A DNA stretch of 27,267 nt from Lysinibacillus pakistanensis. Lineage in GTDB: Bacteria; Bacillota; Bacilli; Bacillales_A; Planococcaceae. Location of the stretch: NCBI GenBank assembly GCA_001312325.1, contig BBDJ01000046.1:1-27267 (forward strand), given 5' to 3'. Below are positions 20,643-27,267 of this stretch, one piece after another. The stretch's first letter is position 1; each line of letters begins with the position of its first letter. The translations under genes and the position numbers were made by a program. The notes beneath the pieces are model-generated. The model ran no database searches. It saw only the letters and a list, made by a program, of their open reading frames with translations, and was not told the origin of the DNA.

Positions 20643-21521
20643 TTAATTTACTTTTGTTAAAATGTCTGAATATAATACCTGAATAAACTTCTTAATATTT
20701 ACCTTTGCTTTACGATTTTCATGATCTTCTATCTGCGTCATAAGCTGACGAATTTCCTTAAAGTCAAAGTAACGAGGCGCATAATATTCAAATTCAGAGT
20801 TTGTATAATCAACGACACCTAAATTAGCAAGATTAATCATGGCTGCTAATATTGTACGACGTACGCGCTGTTCGATAGCTTTACTTTCTTTCAAGATTTC
20901 ATCCGGTGTAGTCTTTGTAACCGCTGCAATTTCCTCATAAAGCTCTTTTAATGGAGGTAGGGGCGCTATCTTGTGTTGATGAGCAAGCAAGGTCTCGATG
21001 ATAGCTATAATATCCTCACTGCCAATTTCACCCACAATGCCCATATCGTTTAAGATCGATTGAATATGATCGCGTGATGTAGCTTTCTGATTTATTTGCT
21101 CACTTAAATCAATATTTGTCAGTGATTGACGAATGACCAATAGTGAATTCTTTAGGCGAAATTGTTCTGTTGTTTTTCGTAAAACATTCTCAACCTCTAT
21201 ACGATTTATAGGTTTATGAATAAAGAACTCAATTCCTTGTTCATATGCCTCACCAACCATTTCCTTATTGACTACCTGAGAAATCATGATAAATTGTCCC
21301 TCAAAACGATTTTGAGTTAGATGTTCAACTGTTGCAATTCCATCAAGCTTTGGCATCAGTAAATCGATTAGCACAAACTCTGGCTGTGTCATTAAAATTT
21401 GAGGGATAGCATCCTCCCCATTACGAGCTTCGCCAATAACAGTACCTAACCCGCTATCTTCAATAATAGTTTTTAACATGACCCGACTTGCACGATCATC
21501 ATCTACAATAAAATACCTCAT
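20643..21521 (-). CDS. glnL: GlnL (YcbB)-type two-component response regulator
   Basis: An intact 292 aa protein. Residues 1-120 are a receiver domain: acidic pocket DDD at 7-9, phospho-acceptor Asp53 in FVLIDLLMPKLDG, and conserved Lys in FFIHKPINR. The C-terminal half (about 150-290) matches the YcbB-type output domain rather than OmpR, NarL or LytTR folds: ELYEEIAAVTK, QRVRRTILAAMINLANLGV, ending FDFKEIRQLMTQ. In B. subtilis the GlnK-GlnL pair responds to glutamine and activates glutaminase and glutamine transporter genes. It begins directly after the kinase stop (TAA then ATG, no gap) and is followed by a glutamate symporter, which is its most likely target here (inference). Confidence 0.85.
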   Translation of the reverse strand: MRYFIVDDDRASRVMLKTIIEDSGLGTVIGEARNGEDAIPQILMTQPEFVLIDLLMPKLDGIATVEHLTQNRFEGQFIMISQVVNKEMVGEAYEQGIEFFIHKPINRIEVENVLRKTTEQFRLKNSLLVIRQSLTNIDLSEQINQKATSRDHIQSILNDMGIVGEIGSEDIIAIIETLLAHQHKIAPLPPLKELYEEIAAVTKTTPDEILKESKAIEQRVRRTILAAMINLANLGVVDYTNSEFEYYAPRYFDFKEIRQLMTQIEDHENRKAKVNIKKFIQVLYSDILTKVN

Positions 21522-22789
21522 TTAAGTCTCTCCCGTTTGAATAGTTTGTGTAGGAACTGTAATTTTAAACATTGTGTTTTGATTGTTTGATTCAACGGTT
21601 ATGAAGCCATTTAATTTATTTACTAATTCAGCAACATGCGAAAGTCCAATACCGGTTGCGGCGACACCTTCCATATTGTATTTAGTGGTATATCCAGGCT
21701 CAAAAATAATAGTAGTATCACCTTGTGATATGCCTTTTCCATTATCACAAACTGTGATTACAATATCATCCAGTTGTTGTTTAATAGCAATAGAAATAAC
21801 ACCTTGATCTTCAATAGCTTCAATAGCATTTGCTGTTAGATTGTTTAAAAGTGCTAGTAATGCAATATGTTCTTTTGTTTGAAAGTCCATATCTATACTT
21901 ACTTTAAAGTGAATTTCCTTTCCCAATAGTTCGCTGTACTTTCTGTTACCATCCTCAATATAATGTAATAATTCTGACATTCTAAAGGGGCCAAAGCTCT
22001 TTTCGCCTACAATTTTAGAAATTCCTGCATAGATACGTTGTGAATCCTTTTTTTACTTCATGAATTTCCTGGGCAATATGCAAGGCCTGTAAGCTTTCAG
22101 TCCGATAGCCTTGCGATTTTAGCTGTCGATATAAATCAAACCCACTAGCAGTAATTGTTTCTATATGATTCATCGATTTTTTTTAAATAGAGCGTTTCAA
22201 CATATAAATCAGACCCGATAGTAAGCATTTCTTGCACACGTTTTTTTTTGTTCAGCAATTAAAATGGAGCTATAAACACCCACTACAAAGAAACTGCGTA
22301 ATAAAGCAACGGCTAACAATATAAGTAAATCATGAACGAGTAAAAAAAGTATAAGAATTAACAAGAAAACGAAATAATTGCTCAGCTAAATTACTTATTA
22401 CTTCACTAAATGCAACTAATAATCCAAGCATTAGCGGTTTTTCTCGATAGCGATGGATATTTAAAATTTGTAGACATAATGCAAAAAGTATATAAAATGC
22501 TGCTGCTGGTAAATGTAAAAAGATGCTATCTATTAATGATACATCAGGTGTCGTAGAAGTTATAATGACTCTAAAAGCTGTTGTCACAATGCTGGTTATA
22601 ATACCAGCTAATATAAAAGGCGTTGGTCTAAGAAGCGTACATAGAAAGAAAACAATAGTCCCTAATCCAAAGCGAAAAGTTGTATTAGCAAATGGCATTA
22701 TTTTAATCTCACTACCAATAGCAGTTAATATAGCAATTAAAAAAAATCCAAGTGAGGGAAGCACGAGAAATTAAATATTTTGAGTGCAT
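21522..22789 (-). CDS. glnK: GlnK (YcbA)-type sensor histidine kinase (five frame breaks)
   Basis: The N-terminal half holds about six hydrophobic helices (FLIAILTAIG, FGLGTIVFFLCTLL, FILAGIITSIVTTAF, FYILFALCLQIL, LLILLAVALL). A helical segment with EIHEVKKDSQR follows, the probable phospho-acceptor His, then a HATPase domain with N box LLNNLTANAIEAIE, DNGKGIS, and GIGLSHVAELVNKLNG. Start ATG 22789 has GGGAGG 6 bases upstream. Breaks: A8 22739-22746, A7 22342-22348, T9 22241-22249, T8 22177-22184, T7 22048-22054, each one base too long. Correction gives 420 aa (B. subtilis GlnK 410). As read only two large pieces are open (22330-22764 and 21522-21980). It heads the glnK-glnL(-gltP) unit. Confidence 0.85.
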
Positions 22790-22841
22790 AAAAATCCTCC
22801 CTTATTAATGTAGATATTTAATTTATCTTCTCCTTAACAAT

Positions 22842-22874
22842 AAAAAAATACCACAACCTTTGTGGAAGTGGTAT
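22842..22874 (-). terminator. Second minus-strand hairpin after tRNA-Ser
   Basis: ATACCAC / GTGGTAT arms (22848-22854 and 22868-22874) read on the minus strand end in seven U. It is a backup terminator between tRNA-Ser and glnK, which starts 52 bases further on. Confidence 0.65.
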
Positions 22875-22903
22875 CTGTATGTATAATGTCAATTTTTTTA
22901 GGC

Positions 22904-22931
22904 AAAAAAAAACGGCTACAGATGTAGTCGG
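22904..22931 (-). terminator. tRNA-Ser terminator
   Basis: On the minus strand CGACTACA (22930-22923) and TGTAGCCG (22920-22913) form a tight stem with one mismatch followed by nine U, 12 bases after the tRNA 3' end. Confidence 0.65.
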
Positions 22932-22942
22932 AATTTAAAAAC

Positions 22943-23035
22943 TGGAGGAGGTAGAGGGATTCGAACCCCCGCGCGGTGTTACCCGCCTGTCGGTTTTCAA
23001 GACCGATCCCTTCAGCCAGACTTGGGTATACCTCC
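22943..23035 (-). tRNA. tRNA-Ser (anticodon UGA)
   Basis: Read on the minus strand it opens with acceptor GGAGGTA, matched by TACCTCC at the 3' end, followed by an encoded CCA (22945-22943). The anticodon stem TCGGT/ACCGA encloses CTTGAAA, anticodon TGA, for UCA-type serine codons. A long variable arm and T loop GGTTCGAAT are present, typical of class II tRNA-Ser; 93 bases. The base before CCA is U where tRNA-Ser normally has G. A serine tRNA near serS and dnaX fits Bacillus gene order. Confidence 0.95.
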
Positions 23036-23163
23036 ATATTAACCTGATGTCTTATCGACAAAAATTAATTTATCATGTTTTGTATTCCACGTCAACTAAT
23101 TTTTGAGATTTTTATAAAGATATTGTTGAAAAATGTTTCCACATAAATATTATGTGCATTAAG

Positions 23164-23192
23164 TTGCAATTTATGAAAACAGTCAGTATACT
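23164..23192 (+). promoter_or_regulatory. SRP RNA promoter
   Basis: TTGCAA (23164-23169), a 17-base spacer and TATACT (23187-23192) lie immediately before the RNA 5' end near 23199. Confidence 0.75.
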
Positions 23193-23198
23193 AGTTAT

Positions 23199-23473
23199 TG
23201 CCGTGCTAGGTGGGAAGGTAGCGGTGTCCTGTAACTCGCAATCCGCTCTAGCGAGACTGAATTCCTTTTTTTGAGGCTGTCCGTATTGTTTGGTCTGCCT
23301 TTTGCACGTAGTGTTGACGATTGGGTCCTGCGCAATGGATACCCATGAACCATGTCAGGTCCGGAAGGAAGCAGCATTAAGTGGTCTTATTCATGTGCCG
23401 CGGGGTTGCCTAATCTGAGCTAACGACAAGAGTAACGCTTATGTGCGGCTGTCAAAGAAAGGTGCACGGCATT
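23199..23473 (+). ncRNA. ffs: Signal recognition particle RNA, large Bacillus type
   Basis: The 5' end GCCGTGCTAGGTGGG pairs with the 3' end GGTGCACGGC, closing the Alu-containing molecule. Domain IV is unmistakable: CATGTCAGGTCCGGAAGGAAGCAGCATTAAG (from about 23352) with the GGAA tetraloop that binds Ffh M domain. The 5' Alu-type part (TAGCGGTGTCCTGTAACTCGCAATCCGC) marks the roughly 270-base form of Bacillus rather than the 4.5S RNA of enterics. It works with Ffh and FtsY in co-translational membrane targeting. The position just before dnaX is as in B. subtilis. Confidence 0.96.
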
Positions 23474-23487
23474 AAATTGCCAACTCA

Positions 23488-23525
23488 AACGCATCCGTCT
23501 ATATTAGGCGGGATGCGTTTTTTTT
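23488..23525 (+). terminator. SRP RNA terminator
   Basis: AAACGCATCC (23488-23497) pairs with GGATGCGTTT (23511-23520), followed by more T. Confidence 0.88.
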
Positions 23526-23639
23526 ATACATTTTAACAGGTGAGAAAACTTTGTATGATCTTATATAGAAACTAAATGAATCTAAAACAACAGTGTATTG
23601 CTTCAATTTTATTGATTGATAACACTATTATTAGACAAA

Positions 23640-23648
23640 TGTTATAAT
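23640..23648 (+). promoter_or_regulatory. Extended -10 promoter of the dnaX operon
   Basis: TGTTATAAT (TG then a perfect TATAAT at 23643-23648) lies 41 bases before dnaX. No good -35 is found at 17 bases, which an extended -10 can tolerate. The rest of the gap from 23526 shows nothing else. Confidence 0.55.
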
Positions 23649-23689
23649 AGAACTATTCTATAATTAATGGAGAAAAGGAGAGGAAATCA

Positions 23690-25479
23690 TTGACGTATCA
23701 AGCATTTTATCGTGTGTATCGACCGCAATCATTTCGAGAAATGTCTGGTCAAGCACATGTCAAAAGAACGCTACAAAATGCTCTCCTAGCAAACAAAACC
23801 ACACATGCTTATTTGTTTTCTGGCCCAAGAGGAACAGGGAAAACAAGTACAGCTAAGATTTTTGCAAAAGCTTTGAATTGTGAGCGAGCACCATCGAACG
23901 AGCCGTGTAACGAATGTGCCACTTGTTTAAGCATTACAGATGGGTCGCATCCTGATGTGATTGAATTTGATGCAGCATCTAATTCTAGAGTTGAAGAAAT
24001 ACGTGATATTATCGAGAAAGTTCGCTTTGCTCCTGCTAGTAGTAGATATAAAGTGTATATTATCGATGAAGTGCATATGCTTTCTACAAGTGCTTTTAAT
24101 GCACTTTTAAAAACATTAGAAGAACCACCTCCACATGCTGTTTTTATTTTGGCGACAACAGAGCCTCATAAATTGCCTGCAACCATTATCTCGCGTTGCC
24201 AACGCTTTGATTTCAAACGACTATCAACTAACGATATTATCGAACGCATGAAGGTTGTATTAGAGGACATTGAGCTACCGTATGAGGAACAAGGTTTGAA
24301 GGTAATTGCACAATCTGCTGCTGGCGGTATGCGTGATGCATTGAGTTTATTAGATCAGGTTGTCTCCTTTAGTGGAGAGAAGCTAAAGCTTGAGGATACA
24401 TTACTTGTAACAGGTTCGATTAGTCAGGAAGTTTTTTTATGACTTAGCAGAAGCCTTAAAAGTAAAAGATGTTGCTAAAATGCTTGCATTATTAGAACAG
24501 CTTATCGCAGATGGCAAGGATCCACTTCGTCTTTCAGAGGACTTGATTACATTTTTCCGTGACTTATTATTGCTACAAACAAGTGATGAATTGACCGAAC
24601 TATTAGAGCTAGTTTCGCCGGAAGAACGTGTATTTACATTAGCACATGATTTTGCACCAGACTTGCTATACGGTACATAGATATTTTAGCGAAAACACAG
24701 CAAGAAATGCGATTCTCCCATCATACAAAAATCTATTTAGAAACAGCATTACTTAAAATGGTACAGTTTTCGGGAGGACTAGTTAGTCAAACAACTTCTA
24801 CAGTTGAAGCAGCATTGAGCCCAGAGCTAGCTCAAAAAAATAGTTGCACTTGAGCAAACGGTGCAACAATTGTCAGCACAACTACAGGCAGGAGCTCCTG
24901 TGCAGCAGATGCAAGCACCTAAAGAACAACGACCACGAGCTAAAAGTCCAAATGGCTACAAAGCACCGACAGGGCGGATTCAAGAGGTGCTAAAAGATGC
25001 AACGAAACAGGATGTTCATCGGATTAAATCAGTTTGGGCCCAAGCGTTAAACCAAATGCAAAAGTCACAATCTGCTCTTTTAGCAGAAGCTGAACCTGTT
25101 GCAGCATCTTCAAGTGCTTTTGTGTTAAAATTCAAGTATGATATTCATTGTCAAATGGTTGCTGATAACCAATCTCTAAAAGCTCAATTCACACAATTAA
25201 TTGCTGGGCAAACTGGTACAATGTATGAAATGCTTTGTACCCCTGAAGAAACGTGGTTAAAATTACGTGAAGAGTTTATTCGTGATCATGGTTTGCAACA
25301 GCAGAAAAAAATCTCAGACAGTGTCCGAGCAGGAGATGGAATTACTAGAGCCACCACCGGCAGAAATGCCTGATGAGCCGTTTATCGATGATGCTCAGCC
25401 ACTTGCCTCACAGGATCCACTTGTGACAGAGGCGGAAAAGTTGTTTGGTAAAGATTTTATAGAAATTGTGGAAGATTAA
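23690..25479 (+). CDS. dnaX: DNA polymerase III subunit tau/gamma (four frame breaks)
   Basis: DnaX is the ATPase of the clamp loader and couples it to the replicase. The N-terminus FYRVYRPQSFREMSGQ leads to Walker A GPRGTGKTS (about 45), a four-Cys zinc module (CERAPSNEPCNECATC), Walker B IIDEVHM, the sensor-1 TTEPHK and SRC motif ISRCQRFDFK. A Gln/Ala-rich linker follows residue 385 and a tau-specific C-terminal domain ends the protein. The start is a TTG at 23690 with AAGGAG 9 bases upstream. Breaks: T7 24432-24438, a missing A near 24677, A7 24834-24840, A7 25305-25311. Correction gives 595 aa (B. subtilis 563). It heads the dnaX-yaaK-recR-yaaL group. Confidence 0.96.
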
Positions 25480-25500
25480 TCATTTAGGAGGAATATGTTT

Positions 25501-25818
25501 ATGCGTGGAATGGGAAATATGCAAGGTATGATGAAAAAAAATGCAAAAAAATGCAAAAGGAAATGATGGAAGCACAAGAAGCCTTAAATGCAGAGCAATT
25601 TGAAGGTGTTGCTGGCGGTGGTATGGTAAAAGTAATTGTTACTGGCCAACGTGAAGTTGTAGAAGTGAATCTTGATTCTTCAGTAGTAGATCCTGATGAT
25701 ATCGAAATGCTTCAAGATTTAATCGTTGTTGCTACAAATGAAGCACTAAAAAAAAGTAGACGAGAAAACAAATGCAACAATGGGGAAATTCACTCAAGGC
25801 ATGAACCTTCCATTCTAG
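25501..25818 (+). CDS. yaaK: YbaB/EbfC nucleoid-associated protein (three frame breaks)
   Basis: A small DNA-binding dimer of the YbaB/EbfC family, found almost always between dnaX and recR. The N-terminus [21 protein letters not shown] is Met/Lys-rich and helical; [23 protein letters not shown] and [15 protein letters not shown] are family hallmarks. ATG 25501 is preferred to ATG 25495, since AGGAGG at 25486-25491 would be only 3 bases from the latter. Three A runs are one base too long: 25534-25541, 25545-25551 and 25748-25755. Correction gives 104 aa ending MNLPF at TAG 25816-25818 (B. subtilis YaaK 107). The recR ribosome binding site overlaps the stop. Confidence 0.93.
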
Positions 25819-25829
25819 GAGGTAAATAA

Positions 25830-26428
25830 ATGTACTACCCAGAACCAATATCGAAACTAATAGATAGTTTTATGAAACTGCCAGGTATCGGGCCGAAAAC
25901 CGCGGCTCGTCTGGCGTTTTTTTGTGTTAACAATGAAAGAAGATGATGTTTTATCCTTTTCTAAAGCACTTATTGATGCTAAACGAAATTTAAGTTATTG
26001 CTCTGTATGTGGCAACATAACTGATGTTGATCCATGTCATATTTGTACAGATAAGCAACGGAATCATTCGATTATCTGTGTTGTACAAGATACAAAAGAT
26101 GTTATAGCGATGGAAAAAAATGCGTGACTACAACGGGATGTATCATGTACTACAAGGAGCTATATCACCAATGGATGGTATTGGCCCAGAGGATATTAAT
26201 GTTGCCTCATTGTTAGTTCGTTTGCAAGATGAAACCGTTCAAGAGTTAATTTTAGCTACGAATTCCACGATTGAGGGCGAGGCAACGGCCATGTATATTT
26301 CCCGTCTAGTAAAACCCTCTGGTATTCGAACAACACGTATTGCCCATGGGCTACCAGTAGGTGGAGATTTAGAATATGCAGATGAAGTTACGTTATCGAA
26401 GGCAATGGAAGGCCGCCGAGAATTATGA
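25830..26428 (+). CDS. recR: Recombination mediator RecR (two frame breaks)
   Basis: RecR helps RecF/RecO load RecA on gapped DNA. The helix-hairpin-helix [15 protein letters not shown] (about residues 16-30), a four-Cys zinc finger (CSVCGN, CHIC), a Toprim domain ([14 protein letters not shown]) and the C-terminal Walker-B-like stretch (YADEVTL) occur in order. ATG 25830 follows AGGAGG (25816-25822). Breaks: T7 25917-25923 and A7 26114-26120, one base too long each. Correction gives 198 aa, exactly the B. subtilis length. Confidence 0.96.
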
Positions 26429-26441
26429 GTGAGGGATTAAT

Positions 26442-26658
26442 ATGTTCTTCCGAAGTAAGAGAAAGTTAAAAAAAAGAATTCGATGACAAGCTTGTGAGTC
26501 TAATAAAAGAAACAAAAGAAGATTTACAACAGGCAAAATTAATTGAAGAATTATTAGATGATTATGATTTAGAATTAATTGCTCAACGAAAAGCAGCAGA
26601 GAGCATTCATTTCTATTTATTTAAAGAAGCTAGAATACGAAAAGTATTAATTAAATAA
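26442..26658 (+). CDS. yaaL: YaaL-family protein (DUF2508, frame broken once)
   Basis: A short acidic helical protein conserved downstream of recR in Bacilli; function unknown. After removing one A from the A8 run 26468-26475 it reads MFFRSKRKLKKEFDDKLVSL and ends KEARIRKVLIK, 71 aa. As read it stops after 14 codons. ATG 26442 has GTGAGGG upstream. Likely part of the dnaX operon. Confidence 0.85.
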
Positions 26659-26733
26659 CAGATTTTTAAACTCATAGAAGCAAAACAGGAAACATAAACT
26701 TTCATAATTATATCATTTTAAGGGGGAAACCTA

Positions 26734-27007
26734 ATGTCGTGGTTAGTAATTATGAGTATTAGTGTGCCTGTAGTGCTTCTTTTTCTTTATGTAATAATTA
26801 GACATGCTAAAATGGGTAAAATTTTAGAAGGAATGTCCGTTTTTTGGTTTAGATTTGCTTTTGCTTTTCTTCTATTATTTGTTATTCATATGAGTCTAGG
26901 ATATGTAGGCTATAATATACCCATCAATCTTTTTTTCAGTCTTAACTATCGCTATACTAGGTATACCAGGCGTGTTTGGAATAACAGCTTTAATCTTTTT
27001 TTTATAA
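26734..27007 (+). CDS. bofA: BofA, inhibitor of pro-sigma-K processing (frame broken once)
   Basis: BofA is a small integral membrane protein of the forespore-surrounding membrane that, with SpoIVFA, holds back the protease SpoIVFB during sporulation. Three hydrophobic helices are visible (IMSISVPVVLLFLYVII, WFRFAFAFLLLFVIHM, and a C-terminal VLTIAILGIPGVFGITALIFFL), with GYVGYNIPIN between the last two, a family hallmark. ATG 26734 follows AGGGGG. The frame breaks in T7 26930-26936; with six T the protein ends at TAA 27005-27007, 90 aa (B. subtilis BofA 87). A T8 run near the 3' end is in frame. The position before an rRNA operon matches B. subtilis. Confidence 0.92.
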
Positions 27008-27012
27008 AAAGC

Positions 27013-27040
27013 TTGCATAATAAAAATATTATGGTATAGT
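27013..27040 (+). promoter_or_regulatory. rRNA operon promoter P1
   Basis: TTGCAT (27013-27018), 16-base spacer, TATAGT (27035-27040). It begins 6 bases after the bofA stop. Confidence 0.65.
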
Positions 27041-27101
27041 AATAGAAGTCGCTAAGATAACTGTTGAAAAACAAACAAATTAATAAATTGAAATTTAATT
27101 G

Positions 27102-27130
27102 TTGACAAACGGTTGTGAGTGCGATATAGT
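27102..27130 (+). promoter_or_regulatory. rRNA operon promoter P2
   Basis: Perfect TTGACA (27102-27107), 17-base spacer, TATAGT (27125-27130). The tandem arrangement and shared -10 are typical of Bacillus rrn operons. Confidence 0.85.
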
Positions 27131-27267
27131 ATAAAAGTTGCTGTTGAGAAACGGCGGCGAAATGAACCTTGAAAACTGAACAAGCAAAACGTAATCAATA
27201 TAGTTTTTAGTAGCTAGCTTTTGCTAGTGAACAAAACAAAAATTTTGGACATCAAAATTGATGCCGG
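27131..27267 (+). other. rRNA operon leader (cut by window end)
   Basis: CCTTGAAAACTGAACAAGCAAAACG (from about 27168) is the leader sequence characteristic of Bacillus rRNA operons. A CTAGC/GCTAG hairpin (27214-27227) and CATCAA/TTGATG (27250-27263) follow. The 16S gene itself would start just beyond the window. Confidence 0.8.

Overview
The window is low-GC Firmicute (Bacillota) chromosome from the origin-proximal core region. The gene order guaB-dacA-pdxS-pdxT-serS ... dgk-dck ... tadA ... SRP RNA-dnaX-yaaK-recR-yaaL-bofA-rrn promoter matches the well-known Bacillus subtilis origin region. The inserted genes (asnB, pdxR, a zinc and copper efflux block, a GlnK/GlnL pair with a glutamate symporter) and the A/T-rich codon use point to a Lysinibacillus-like or related endospore former. 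The genus is an inference; bofA directly supports sporulation ancestry.

Layout: 1-320 is a terminator from an upstream unit plus the guaB promoter. 321-5191 holds guaB (IMP dehydrogenase), dacA (PBP5 carboxypeptidase) and asnB, each followed by a hairpin terminator. 5202-8231 is the vitamin B6 locus: pdxR (MocR regulator) divergent from pdxS-pdxT. 8195-9812 is a seryl T-box leader and serS. tadA (minus strand) converges on serS. 10659-15188 is a metal-homeostasis block: czrA-czcD behind a 19-bp inverted-repeat operator, then csoR, copZ and copA, each preceded by a CsoR-type C/G-rich inverted repeat. 15365-16671 is the dgk-dck deoxynucleoside kinase pair (ATGA overlap). Then come a LOG-family phosphoribohydrolase, a soluble PAS chemoreceptor-like protein and a RraA-family protein. 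On the minus strand follow glnK-glnL-gltP (sensor kinase, YcbB-type regulator, glutamate symporter) and tRNA-Ser(UGA). The end is the large Bacillus-type SRP RNA, dnaX, yaaK, recR, yaaL, bofA and the tandem promoters and leader of an rRNA operon, cut off before the 16S gene.

The most striking property is not a new gene system. More than 30 one- or two-base frame breaks split most genes, including essential ones (guaB, dnaX). Nearly all lie in A or T runs of 7-9 where removing one base (two in two cases) restores a full-length family protein. A few others are losses of one or two bases. After correction every gene has the normal family length. I therefore read these as sequencing or assembly errors and give each gene its full corrected span, naming the break points. 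I saw no CRISPR array, insertion sequence, prophage or clearly novel system.
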